Assembly: GCF_013618475.1 (NCBI RefSeq)
Contig: NZ_JABJVN010000011.1
Location: forward strand, 61,897 to 125,896
DNA from: Saccharibacillus deserti
Lineage (GTDB): Bacteria > Bacillota > Bacilli > Paenibacillales > Paenibacillaceae
Direction of reading: 5' to 3'
Length of the DNA stretch: 64,000 nucleotides
Position numbers and translations under genes: made by a program
Part shown: positions 17,356-26,584 of the stretch, piece by piece
Layout of the letters: each line of letters starts with the position of its first letter
How positions within the stretch are numbered: position 1 is the stretch's first letter
The notes under the pieces: model-generated
Seen by the model: only the letters and a program-made list of their open reading frames with translations
What the model was told of the DNA's origin: nothing
Database searches by the model: none

Positions 17356-20300
17356 GTGAAAAAGAAGTCTCTTATCCTATGGGGGGTTATCCTGGTATTC
17401 GTGCTGACCAGCGTGCCTTTCGGGGTATGGAAAGTCATGGCCGATACCGAGCCGCCTTACCGGATCAAGATCCTCGAAATTTCCGATACCGGGACCTATG
17501 CGCTCAAGAATGCGCTGGCCGGGACCGAGAACGTTACCGTGGATACGATGCGAATGAAAACTTTCGTCGCCCAGCGCGATGAACTGGACGGCAAATACGA
17601 TGCGATATATTTCGGTTCCGGCGCCTACAGTACCGCCCAGCCGAAGACCTTTGCGACCGGTCCGACGGATGCGCAGCGCGCCGCCCATAATACCACCGCC
17701 GTCATGAACGACATTACCAAACTCAAATCGGGCCAGATCGAGAACGCCTATATCCGTAAAGGCCTGCCTGTCATTTTTCACACTTCGATCGCTGCCCAGA
17801 GTCCTTCGGGCAACCTGTACGCGCTCTACAGCAAATATTCGGCGGCTTCCACACAGCCGGGAAGCGTAAAGTTCGTCGACGACAGTACCCTGATCTCCGA
17901 TGTGGCACAGGCGGTCAAAGACGGAAACGCCCTGTACAAACAGCGCCCGCGGATCGAAGTAACCGCCAAACCAGACAACTTTCTGGACGGTTCGAACCGG
18001 ATCTATACGACCGGCGACAAGCTGACTTTCACGTTCAACGCCAACAATGTCAAAGACTTTAACACGCCGGTAAACGCCAAATTGTATGCCAGTGTCGATA
18101 AGGTATTCGCGCTTTCCAACGATAACATCGTTGCCAGCTCCACCCTGACTGCCCGAAGCGGCAAATTGGCGTACAACCTACCCCAGACCTTTTCGGGACC
18201 CATCTACTGGAAATTGGAACTCACGGCCAACGGATTGAACGACTATGCCGAAGGAGCGTTCCGTGTACACGACAAGCAGACGGTGATTCGGGTGCTACAG
18301 ATCCTGCCGAATAGCGACGCCAGCAGCCTGCTCAAGGAAACCAATATGAATTCTTCCTATCTGCGTACGAGCGATTACGATATTCAGATCACTCCGGTAC
18401 TGTTCAGTTCGTTCAATACCAAAGGCAGCGCCAATTCGTACGCCAACTTGAACGGAAAGTACGACATGCTTATATTCGGATTCATGGACAATTACAATTC
18501 GCAGACGGCCAGCAATCTGTCCGATGATGCGGCGGCGAGCGTGAATGCTTTTATCAAGACCGGCCAGGCCGTCATGTTCACGCACGACACCATGATCGGC
18601 GACAGATGGAATCCGTGGATCCGGAATTTCCAGCAGACCACCGGGCAGACCGGCCTGTATACCAATATGGGTCTCGGCGCTCCCAACAAATCGATTCGGA
18701 CCCAGGTGGTCAACAACGGCATGCTGACGCAGTTCCCGTTCGATCTTTCGCAGAAACCGGGTAATACCGGCGGATTCGTCGGCCAGATTGCCCAAACCCA
18801 CGATCAGTATTACATGCTGGATCTCGAAGATCCGGAGATCGTGCCGTGGTACAACATCGTGAGCGAGAGCGGAGATGCCAACAAACGCGACAGCGAAGAC
18901 AGCTACAATCACTATTACACCTATTCCAAAGGCAATGTGACGTACTCCGGCACCGGACACACCAATATCAAATTCCCCGAGTGGGAACAGAAACTGTTTG
19001 TCAATACGATGTTTCGCGCTTTTATCGGTTCCAACCATGCGCCGACGATCAGCGTTCTCGCACCGACGGCCGATGAAACGACCAAGCCTTCTTATTTGAA
19101 AGATCTTGTGTTCAGCTATCAGGTCGATGACCTCGATCTGTACGATTTGAATATGTACGCTTCGGTGCGCTTCAAGGTCAACGGCAGCTATGTGGACGAG
19201 ATGACAATTGCGGAGAAACCCGTTTCCAAAGGCTCCGTCATTACCGAGAAATTCAAGAATCCGCTCCTGCTCAAAGAAGGAAAGATCGAGATCGAAATCA
19301 AGGCCCGTGACAAGCAGGGCGCAACCGCCGTCAAAACCATCGATCTTACGATGAAAAAGGTCTCGGCCAATCTGCTCACGGAGCGCACGCTCGATACGGT
19401 TCCGGCCAATTACGAGTTTATGGCCGGCAGCAAGGTCGGCATGACCTATACCGTGACACCGCAGACGATTCCTGCCGCCGACATCCGGACAGGCGAGAGC
19501 GGACTGAACACCCTCGAGATCTCGAACATCAAATACAGCGAGAAGATGCCGGCGGGCCTTGAAATTCAGGGCGCCCTTCCGGCAGGTCTCACCAAGACCG
19601 GCACAGCCGCCGAAGGTTACACCCTCGCGGGGAGCTTCGACAAAATCAGGTATACGCTGGACGGAAATTCTTATGTGCCGAACAAAGACAGCGGCATTTC
19701 GTTCCATCTCGACGTCGTTCCTACCCAAAAAGGTTCGTATAACCTGAACCAGGCCAAACTGGATTACGAAGATTTACATGCTTCGTCGCCGTATGCCGCT
19801 CCTCTGCAGCAGCTGCAAAAGTACAGCCTGATCGTACTCGGAAACTCGCCGGTTAATTTGGCACAGGGACAAATCAAAGGCGGCGTTGCCGTCAACGGAT
19901 CCGTTACGACCTCGGCTACGATCGGCGGCGAACTGGATTCTTCCGTTTCTTCCGTGGCTCTCGTCACAAACGGAAATTTGACCCTGAGCGGCGGCACGAT
20001 TTCCAAGGGAGCCATTCTGGCCAAAGGCAATGTAGAAGCGCCGGGCTTCGCTTTCTCGGAGTTCACCCGCGCCGTAATCGGCGGAGACGTCAAATTCGGC
20101 TACGGCAGCGGAGACGCTGCCAAGATGTCTTACGGCGGAACCTACAGCGGACCGGGTTACCTTAAGCCCGCCCCGGTTAAAGGCGATGCGGAAGCTCTCA
20201 AAAACGAAATCGGCCGCGCCTTCAGCTTCAGCGAGACGGAGAGCAAATTGACCGCGCTGTCCTCCGCCTATGCGTCCATGCCGTCCAACGGGACCCGGCA

Positions 20301-22281
20301 GCCCGCATCGGGAAGCGACAGCGGCGGCGTGATTACCCTGACCGGTGCCGATCCCGATTTGAACGTATTCGACTTGAACAGCGCAGACACGGTCAATATG
20401 AACGATCTCAAGATCATAGTACCCGCCGGCGCTTCGGCCGTCGTCAATGTCTCGGGCGGAGCCCTGCGTTTGTCGAATATCGTATCCGCCGATCCGGCCC
20501 GCACGCTTATCAATTACACGGGGACGGACACCCTGTATGTCGGCAATGCCCCTGTCTCCCAATTCCCGAAAGGCGGAAACGGGTCGAAAGTGGACGGCAG
20601 CGTGCTGGCTCCCTATGCGACGGTAAATTACGAAAACGGCAACGGAGCGGTCTACGGAGCAATCGTAGCGAAAAACCTGGTTTCTTCGGGCAGCATTACG
20701 CTGCATCGCGCGCCCTTCGCGGGAGCCGAGCCTCCGTCCGAACCGGTACCGGGCGAACCGCGCACCGTTCAGTTCCCGGATGTTCTGTTTAATGCCATTG
20801 TCAAAACGCAAAGAATTACGATGCCGGATCAGGCTCTTTGGGTAGATGATTCCACGGCACTCGTTCCGGCAGTGACTCTGTCCGACGGCACCATTGCGGA
20901 GCACCCTCCGCTGATCTGGTCGAGCAGCGACCCTTCGGTGCAGATCATCTATCCGGAAGGAACACAAAATGACAAAGCGGACAGCATCACCGTAAAAGGC
21001 CTGAAAGCCGGACAAGCCGTTATTACGGCCGCCGCGACCGACGGAAGCGGAGTAACGGGAACGGCAACCGTGAGTGTCGAAGCGCCTGCGATTTTGATTG
21101 CAGGCAGCCCTTCCGTCAATGTGGGCCAAACGATTGAAGACATTCGGTTGACCACCAACGCTTCCAATCTCAGAATCGATCGCATCGTCTGGGAAGTTGC
21201 CGGCGATGGCCGGGAAAAGGTGGATTTGAATCCCCAGGCGGATCCTTCTTCCTTGTTCGTAACGGGTCTTCAAAGCGGAAGCGTCACGCTGCGGGCTACG
21301 GTATATGTGACTAATACGCGAACCAATACTTCCAAAGTGCTCGACGCTCACCACGATCTGATCATTACCGACAGATTGAGCAGCATCCAGATCGAAGGAC
21401 CGAGCAGCGTTCTCAAAGGCGGGACCATCGACTTGAATACCGTTATCCTGCCTGCGGAAGCCAATATCGGCAGCATCGTCTGGAGCCTCGCAAACGGAGC
21501 CGACCAGGCGAAGCTGACCCCGGTTACGCCTGCGCAGCAGCAGCGGCCGACAGCGGCCGTTCTTGAAGGAGTGGCTCCCGGTCCGGTAACTGTCAGCGTC
21601 ACGGTTCGGACCGCAGGCGACAATCCGTCCCAGCTGACTCAAACCAAACAGATCTGGGTGCTCGATTTCGCGGTGCGGGGAGGAGACACCGTGTATGTCG
21701 GCGACTCGATCGACTTCGACGCACTGGTGCTCCCGGCCGAATATCCGGGTGCCAAAGAAGCCGTTCGTTGGTCGGTCGCGGACATCCAGGATTCCGGACC
21801 GTTCACAGGCCCTTATGCTTCGCTGGGCACGCCGTCCACGGACGGCAACAAGATCTCCCTGGCCGGCCAAGCTCCCGGCAAAGTCACCCTCACCGCGATT
21901 CTGCCAACGCCTGCCGGGGACCTTACGGCCGTCCGGCAGGTTACGGTCAAACCGGTCGTGACCGCCCTGCTGCTTCCGCCGACCATCCGGGTTGAAAAGG
22001 GAGTCCCGTTCGACTTGATCGCGGGCGCTCCGCTGATGGTAAATCCGATTTCCATCTCGGCCCGGGATATCAAAGACCAACTGGTATGGAGCGTCGCCGA
22101 CAAAGACATTGCCGTCGTCGATCCGAACGGCATCGTCACCGGCCTGCTGCCCGGCCGGGAAGCCGTGGTCACCGTCCTGTATCAGCGGACGCCGACTTCC
22201 GATCCGGTCCAGGCCTCGACGCGGATTATCGTAGCCAAGCCTGCCGATCCCAACGCACCGGGTGACGGCGACCGTTACTGA
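17356..22281 (+). CDS. Large secreted protein, DUF5057-like with Ig-like repeats
   Basis: A 1641-residue protein starting at GTG 17356 after a perfect AAGGAGG. An N-terminal membrane or signal segment lies at about residues 5-29. The first 650 residues resemble the DUF5057 proteins found beside pilus genes in Paenibacillus (from memory; not searched). Residues of about 830-1130 contain a Gly/Ser-rich beta region (GNLTLSGGTISKGAILAKGN). From about 1150 to the end come several bacterial Ig-like (Big_2-type) modules (for example AVDPNGIVTGLLPGREAVVTV). There is no C-terminal sortase or membrane anchor. It is the only plus-strand gene in the pilus locus and separates the two pilus operons. A role as a surface or pilus-associated protein is inference. 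Confidence 0.75.
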   Translation: MKKKSLILWGVILVFVLTSVPFGVWKVMADTEPPYRIKILEISDTGTYALKNALAGTENVTVDTMRMKTFVAQRDELDGKYDAIYFGSGAYSTAQPKTFATGPTDAQRAAHNTTAVMNDITKLKSGQIENAYIRKGLPVIFHTSIAAQSPSGNLYALYSKYSAASTQPGSVKFVDDSTLISDVAQAVKDGNALYKQRPRIEVTAKPDNFLDGSNRIYTTGDKLTFTFNANNVKDFNTPVNAKLYASVDKVFALSNDNIVASSTLTARSGKLAYNLPQTFSGPIYWKLELTANGLNDYAEGAFRVHDKQTVIRVLQILPNSDASSLLKETNMNSSYLRTSDYDIQITPVLFSSFNTKGSANSYANLNGKYDMLIFGFMDNYNSQTASNLSDDAAASVNAFIKTGQAVMFTHDTMIGDRWNPWIRNFQQTTGQTGLYTNMGLGAPNKSIRTQVVNNGMLTQFPFDLSQKPGNTGGFVGQIAQTHDQYYMLDLEDPEIVPWYNIVSESGDANKRDSEDSYNHYYTYSKGNVTYSGTGHTNIKFPEWEQKLFVNTMFRAFIGSNHAPTISVLAPTADETTKPSYLKDLVFSYQVDDLDLYDLNMYASVRFKVNGSYVDEMTIAEKPVSKGSVITEKFKNPLLLKEGKIEIEIKARDKQGATAVKTIDLTMKKVSANLLTERTLDTVPANYEFMAGSKVGMTYTVTPQTIPAADIRTGESGLNTLEISNIKYSEKMPAGLEIQGALPAGLTKTGTAAEGYTLAGSFDKIRYTLDGNSYVPNKDSGISFHLDVVPTQKGSYNLNQAKLDYEDLHASSPYAAPLQQLQKYSLIVLGNSPVNLAQGQIKGGVAVNGSVTTSATIGGELDSSVSSVALVTNGNLTLSGGTISKGAILAKGNVEAPGFAFSEFTRAVIGGDVKFGYGSGDAAKMSYGGTYSGPGYLKPAPVKGDAEALKNEIGRAFSFSETESKLTALSSAYASMPSNGTRQPASGSDSGGVITLTGADPDLNVFDLNSADTVNMNDLKIIVPAGASAVVNVSGGALRLSNIVSADPARTLINYTGTDTLYVGNAPVSQFPKGGNGSKVDGSVLAPYATVNYENGNGAVYGAIVAKNLVSSGSITLHRAPFAGAEPPSEPVPGEPRTVQFPDVLFNAIVKTQRITMPDQALWVDDSTALVPAVTLSDGTIAEHPPLIWSSSDPSVQIIYPEGTQNDKADSITVKGLKAGQAVITAAATDGSGVTGTATVSVEAPAILIAGSPSVNVGQTIEDIRLTTNASNLRIDRIVWEVAGDGREKVDLNPQADPSSLFVTGLQSGSVTLRATVYVTNTRTNTSKVLDAHHDLIITDRLSSIQIEGPSSVLKGGTIDLNTVILPAEANIGSIVWSLANGADQAKLTPVTPAQQQRPTAAVLEGVAPGPVTVSVTVRTAGDNPSQLTQTKQIWVLDFAVRGGDTVYVGDSIDFDALVLPAEYPGAKEAVRWSVADIQDSGPFTGPYASLGTPSTDGNKISLAGQAPGKVTLTAILPTPAGDLTAVRQVTVKPVVTALLLPPTIRVEKGVPFDLIAGAPLMVNPISISARDIKDQLVWSVADKDIAVVDPNGIVTGLLPGREAVVTVLYQRTPTSDPVQASTRIIVAKPADPNAPGDGDRY

Positions 22282-22316
22282 AGCGCCGGAGACCGCAGGA
22301 ACTTTTCGAACACAGT

Positions 22317-22345
22317 AAAAGCCCCGTACTCCGGTACGGGGCTTT
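22317..22345. terminator. Bidirectional terminator between convergent genes
   Basis: Perfect 9-base GC-rich arms (22321-22329, 22334-22342) with an A run before and T run after serve both the plus-strand secreted protein and the minus-strand PilX-like gene. Confidence 0.85.
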
Positions 22346-22358
22346 GCTGTATCCCGGG

Positions 22359-24197
22359 TTAATCCGGCGGCGTATCGGCCAGCCGGATCTTGTCGGCTTT
22401 GACTCTGACTTTGTCGACTCTCGGCAGCGCAAGTCCCTGATGCTCGAACACTTCGCTGTTGTAATCGACCTTGAATCGGCTCGGCTGGCCGGGAGATTGC
22501 TCATCGAACGAAATACGCTGACCTCCCGCATCTTCCGTCGAATTTCCGACAACCGCATTGACCGTCAGGTTCTTTTTGGCAAAAAAACCGCCTCGAAGAT
22601 CGAAATTCGAACCGACTCCGTACAATTCCGCCGTATCGTCGGTATAGAAAAATCCGCGCAGCGTCTGGGCCGTACTGCTGAACGCATCGATCCGGTTGAG
22701 CAGAATCGGTCCTTTGGAGATGAGGACAATCTCTTTCTCCCCTTCGCCGCCTGCCGAAGCCCCCGTAATGACCGCATCCTGGATCGTCGTACCGCCCAGA
22801 ACGAACATCGTCGAATCGACATTGATGGCCCCGGCCAGATTGGCCGAACCGGTAACCAGAATATTGCTGTACAACCGCAAAGCGGAATTGTCCACCGTAT
22901 TGCCGACCGTCAGATTGCCGTTGACGATCAGCCATGAATCAGCCGACAAGGAGGAATTGCTCTTGTTGGCCAGAACCAGATCCCTCGACCACTCGCCGTC
23001 CACGTTCAAGTCTCCGTCGAACACCACCGTACCCGTCATGTTCGACAGCGCCTGTGACAGCTCGGACAAAGCGGTCTCGTACAGCGTCAATTCTTCGATG
23101 TATTTGGCGCGGGCTTTCTCGTAGACGGCCGCTTCTTCTTCGTACCGCTTCTGCGCTTCTTTGTCTGCCGAATTCGGATTGACCGGCTCAATCGGCTCGA
23201 TCGGCTTGACGGGCATGCGCAGCGCTTTTTCGTAGCTTTTCAAATAAGAAGCGATTCCGGCATTGTCGTCCGGCAGTGCCGCCGGGCTGACTCCGAGCGC
23301 CCGGGACAGCTTGTCCCGGAACGACTGCCCGACATCTACCCGGATAAACTGCTCGTTGCTGCGAATCCGGATCTGGCTCAAGTCGATGCCCAGTGCTTTG
23401 CCTACATTGGCTTTGGTCAGCTCCCCGCTCAAGACGGCGCCGTCTGTTCCGCGGTTCACCGCTCTTTCGGGATAATTGTTCTCCGACAGGGTGAACCGGT
23501 CCAGCGACTGCACAAAAGCCAGCGGCAGGGCATTATCGCTGCGCTCTTTCATGACCGGGAACAAACTGTTCTGCTTCAGGCTGCTGCCTTTGTAGGCGTA
23601 GTTCGCCACATTGCTGACCCGAAGCGTCCCGCCGGCGTAAATATTGCCCCGGATCTGCGGCGACCCGTTCAGGATCAGATCTTCTTCCGATCCGAACGCA
23701 TAGTTCAGAAAGTCCGGATACATGCTGACTTTGACATCCTGCTTCATCGTACGCTTGACCCCGTTCACGCTGCCTTCCGCCGTCAGTGTGACCGTGTAGG
23801 ACGCATTGCCCCGAATCGTACCGCTCGGGAAATCGGGCACCGGCACGGCCGACAGCAGACGTCCCGAAGCCAGATCGAGCTCCGTCTGTACGCCTCCGCC
23901 TTCCGCCGTTTCTTCCGCTTCCAACGCCGGAATCTGAGCGACCAGACGATTCAGCGTCACAGACAGATCGTCCGGGTCGATCGCTTTGCCGTCCAGATTC
24001 GCGGCGATATAAGCGACCGACTCGTCCAGCGTTTTTTGCGTCAGCTGGAGGCTCTGGATATCGTTCTCCCGCGTCAGCGTACGTCTGGCTCCGCCGACCG
24101 CCGCGCTCAGTACCGCCACGCCCAACAGGGTAAGAACCAGCATCATGAACATCACCATGACGAGTGCCGAGCCTTTTTCCCCACGCAACCTTTTCAT
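22359..24197 (-). CDS. PilX-like pilus-associated membrane protein
   Basis: A 612-residue protein. The first 35 residues (KGSALVMVMFMMLVLTLLG) have the positive patch and hydrophobic helix of PilX N-terminal domains, which are prepilin-like but lack the G/FTLIE signature. The rest is an extracytoplasmic part with an Ala/Glu coiled stretch near residue 330 and a beta-rich region (SWLIVNGNLTVGN and similar) reminiscent of the beta region in the divergent 1641-residue protein. Start ATG 24197 follows AAGGAG. It ends the three-gene minor-pilin operon. The pairing of similar beta regions suggests joint assembly, which is inference. Confidence 0.7.
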   Translation of the reverse strand: MKRLRGEKGSALVMVMFMMLVLTLLGVAVLSAAVGGARRTLTRENDIQSLQLTQKTLDESVAYIAANLDGKAIDPDDLSVTLNRLVAQIPALEAEETAEGGGVQTELDLASGRLLSAVPVPDFPSGTIRGNASYTVTLTAEGSVNGVKRTMKQDVKVSMYPDFLNYAFGSEEDLILNGSPQIRGNIYAGGTLRVSNVANYAYKGSSLKQNSLFPVMKERSDNALPLAFVQSLDRFTLSENNYPERAVNRGTDGAVLSGELTKANVGKALGIDLSQIRIRSNEQFIRVDVGQSFRDKLSRALGVSPAALPDDNAGIASYLKSYEKALRMPVKPIEPIEPVNPNSADKEAQKRYEEEAAVYEKARAKYIEELTLYETALSELSQALSNMTGTVVFDGDLNVDGEWSRDLVLANKSNSSLSADSWLIVNGNLTVGNTVDNSALRLYSNILVTGSANLAGAINVDSTMFVLGGTTIQDAVITGASAGGEGEKEIVLISKGPILLNRIDAFSSTAQTLRGFFYTDDTAELYGVGSNFDLRGGFFAKKNLTVNAVVGNSTEDAGGQRISFDEQSPGQPSRFKVDYNSEVFEHQGLALPRVDKVRVKADKIRLADTPPD

Positions 24198-24251
24198 GAA
24201 TGGCTCTCCTTTTTTCGCATAATTCCCCTGCATTTCGCGCCGGAACTCCTG

Positions 24252-24815
24252 TCAGAATCCGAATCGGCTCTCCAGGTCGATCCCGGAACGTCCGGAACCT
24301 TCTTCAAGTTCGAGCGCAAGTTTGATATTGATCAGCCCGGTCGTATAATACTCGAATCCGCCGGTTCTCTCGCCTTCGATCGTCATGGTGGATACACCGG
24401 GTACGATCTGCGAATCGGTCCGGGTCGTCTGATAGGGATCGGCCGATGCGGCCGTTCCAGGCCTGCGGATCTGCAGTTGACCCTCCACAATCTCGACCGC
24501 GACTTCTTCCGCGGGAATCTCGGTCCCGTCTTCCGTCACATGCAGCATCCGAAAGCCGCTGCCTCCCGGCAGCGCATAGATCCGATCCGGCGAAAAAACG
24601 TACAGTTCCGTAATGATCGCCGACATCAGGATATCGCCTTCTTCACGCAGTTTGTTCTCCGCCGAGACCTGATGATAGCTGCGGAAACCGAAGAACAACG
24701 TGGTCGAAATAATGCCGAGAACCATCGACGTCAACGATAGGACGGCAATCAACTCGATCAGCGTAAAGCCTTCTTCGCGCCTGAGCATTTTAACGAATCG
24801 ACTTCGCATTGACAT
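24252..24815 (-). CDS. Minor pilin with prepilin signal (PilW/ComGF-like)
   Basis: A 187-residue protein with a 15-residue leader ending in REEG/FTLIELIAVLSLTSM, so it is a substrate for the prepilin peptidase. The mature part has the long N-terminal helix and a beta-rich domain with a Gly-rich acidic end. The gene overlaps the upstream minor pilin by 26 bases, which shows coupled translation. Minor pilins prime pilus assembly and may sit at the tip. Confidence 0.82.
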   Translation of the reverse strand: MSMRSRFVKMLRREEGFTLIELIAVLSLTSMVLGIISTTLFFGFRSYHQVSAENKLREEGDILMSAIITELYVFSPDRIYALPGGSGFRMLHVTEDGTEIPAEEVAVEIVEGQLQIRRPGTAASADPYQTTRTDSQIVPGVSTMTIEGERTGGFEYYTTGLINIKLALELEEGSGRSGIDLESRFGF

Positions 24816-25365
24816 ACCCCTCCACCGTTACCGAATCCGCTCCCGGCCCGCTTCTGCCCGTCTCGACCGGCGTAACCGTCGCGCTGATCGGCAGCAGCAG
24901 AGCTCCTCCGTCGGCCGCCGTGCGATTCAGATTTTTTTGATATTCGATCACGATCCGATAAGCGATCCCGTTGACCTGCGGTTCCAGCACCGCCAGGATC
25001 GGCTGCAGATTCCCGCTCGGAAACATATCCCGATAAGCGCACGTTCCCGAAATCGCCGTACTGCAGGTCTTGAACGTCTCCGGGGTGATGCCGACACGAT
25101 TCCCGCTTGAAGAAGTCGAAGCCTCCAGAACCGTGGCGCTGCCCGATTTGAAGTATTCATCCAGCCGTTTGAAATCCTGCTTTTGCATATACACAAGCGC
25201 GTTGCGCGCCAGATTGGACATGATCGTCTTGTTCTGATTCGTTTTGGCGAATGTCAGGGCACTGCTGAAGTAAGCCGTAAAAGCCAGAGCCGCAATCGAC
25301 AAAATCAGCAGCGCGGCCAAGACTTCGATCAGCGTAAATCCTTCTTCTTTTTTAAAACGCCCCAA
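24790..25365 (-). CDS. Minor pilin with prepilin signal (PilV-like), TTG start
   Basis: A 191-residue minor pilin with a short leader (LGRFKKEEG/FTLIEVLAALLIL). The start is placed at TTG 25365 because a strong AAAGGAGG site lies eight bases upstream and gives the normal short leader; the open frame to 25428 contains no better site. Two cysteines near residues 105 and 114 may form a disulfide. First gene of the pilV-pilW-pilX-like operon. Confidence 0.82.
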   Translation of the reverse strand: MGRFKKEEGFTLIEVLAALLILSIAALAFTAYFSSALTFAKTNQNKTIMSNLARNALVYMQKQDFKRLDEYFKSGSATVLEASTSSSGNRVGITPETFKTCSTAISGTCAYRDMFPSGNLQPILAVLEPQVNGIAYRIVIEYQKNLNRTAADGGALLLPISATVTPVETGRSGPGADSVTVEGYVNAKSIR

Positions 25366-25436
25366 AAAAGCCCCCTCCTTTCGGCATGCCTGCTTTTCCT
25401 TTGCGAAACAGGTTCGAAGCGGCGGCATCCGTTTAT

Positions 25437-25464
25437 ATATCGGCCTCTTTCGCTTCTTTCATTA
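25437..25464 (-). promoter_or_regulatory. Sigma-D-like promoter of the minor-pilin operon
   Basis: On the minus strand TAAT (25461-25464) and a full-consensus GCCGATAT (25437-25444) are 16 bases apart. It is the only such motif in the divergent gap between the PilV-like gene and the esterase. It resembles the flaG promoter at 60699-60725. Confidence 0.55.
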
Positions 25465-25621
25465 TATGTGCCTTCCCGGAAAGCAAGCAACGATTTTTTG
25501 GGTCTTTCGACCCTAGTTCATGCTCCGGGAAGGAGAACGGCATTCCCAAAGGGAAAAAGATAAAGGGAAGCGTTTTCCAACCAAATATGAAGCACGCTTC
25601 ATGAAGGAGGCCCATTCGACC

Positions 25622-26410
25622 ATGGCTTTGCTTACCTGCAATTTTTATTCCGAATCGCTTGGACTGAGCACCTCGATGAACGTTATTCTGCCGCAGCAGA
25701 CGCGTTCGCAGATCGGGTTGGCCAATGTAAAAAGACCCGGCCCGCACAAGACGCTGTATCTGCTGCACGGACTGTCCGACGACGATACGATCTGGGTACG
25801 CCGCACATCGATCGAACGTTATGCCGCCGCTTACGGGATCGCGATCGTGATGCCTCAGGTACACCGGAGCTTCTATACGGATATGGCTTACGGCGAAAAA
25901 TACTGGGAGTTCATCAGCGAAGAACTGCCGGAGCTGGCCCGTTCGTTCTTCCCGCTGTCGGATAAGCGCGAAGACAACTTTGCGGCGGGTCTGTCGATGG
26001 GCGGATACGGAGCTTTCAAACTGGCTTTGCGCCGGCCTGACCGCTTCGCGGCGGGTGCCAGCCTGTCGGGAGCGCTCGATATTGCCGCGATGACGGAGAA
26101 TCCGGACAATCCGCGTTCGGGTCTGCTGCATACGATTTTCGGCGAGGAAAAAGTCCGCGGCACTGAAGACGATCTGCTGTTCCTGCTCGACCGCGTATCC
26201 AAGGCGGAAGCTCCGAAGCCGAAGCTGTATCAATGCTGCGGCACCGAAGATTTCCTGTACGCGGATAATCAGACGTTCAAAAAAGCCGCGGAGCAAAGCA
26301 GCCTGGATTTCACTTACGAAGAAGGTCCAGGCGAGCACGAATGGGGCTACTGGGATACGATGATCCAGCGCGTATTGGCCTGGCTGCCGCTCGGCGAAAC
26401 GCAGAAATAA
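25622..26410 (+). CDS. Alpha/beta hydrolase esterase, EstA/tributyrin type
   Basis: A 262-residue cytoplasmic serine esterase of the PF00756 fold. The nucleophile lies in [11 protein letters not shown], the oxyanion region in [12 protein letters not shown], and the catalytic His in [10 protein letters not shown]. Such enzymes hydrolyse short acyl esters, and some act on acetylated sugars or S-formylglutathione; the substrate is unknown. ATG 25622 is chosen with GAAGGAGG upstream; an in-frame ATG at 25601 is possible. It stands alone on the plus strand between the pilus operon and the diguanylate cyclase. Confidence 0.88.
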   Translation: MALLTCNFYSESLGLSTSMNVILPQQTRSQIGLANVKRPGPHKTLYLLHGLSDDDTIWVRRTSIERYAAAYGIAIVMPQVHRSFYTDMAYGEKYWEFISEELPELARSFFPLSDKREDNFAAGLSMGGYGAFKLALRRPDRFAAGASLSGALDIAAMTENPDNPRSGLLHTIFGEEKVRGTEDDLLFLLDRVSKAEAPKPKLYQCCGTEDFLYADNQTFKKAAEQSSLDFTYEEGPGEHEWGYWDTMIQRVLAWLPLGETQK

Positions 26411-26504
26411 AAGAGGCTGGTCGGGATACGGCCGTCTGTCCGATCCGGAGCGGTCCCCCTGCAAAGCAGTCCCTATCCGCGGTCCGCAGCAGCGGACGCA
26501 TTAT

Positions 26505-26571
26505 GCAAAATCAAAAAAGAAAAGCCCTGTTCCCCGGAAACGGAACAAAGGCTTTTCTTTTTTGATTTTGC
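26505..26571. terminator. Long bidirectional terminator
   Basis: Perfect 22-base arms (26505-26526, 26550-26571) with A and T tracts inside the stem end both the plus-strand esterase and the minus-strand GGDEF gene. Confidence 0.88.
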
Positions 26572-26584
26572 CGGATCATTCGAT

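Noticed and set aside
19774..22080. 768-codon minus-strand frame opposite the 1641-residue secreted protein
   Set aside because: No ribosome site and no domain; the plus strand has signal, promoter and Ig-like modules.
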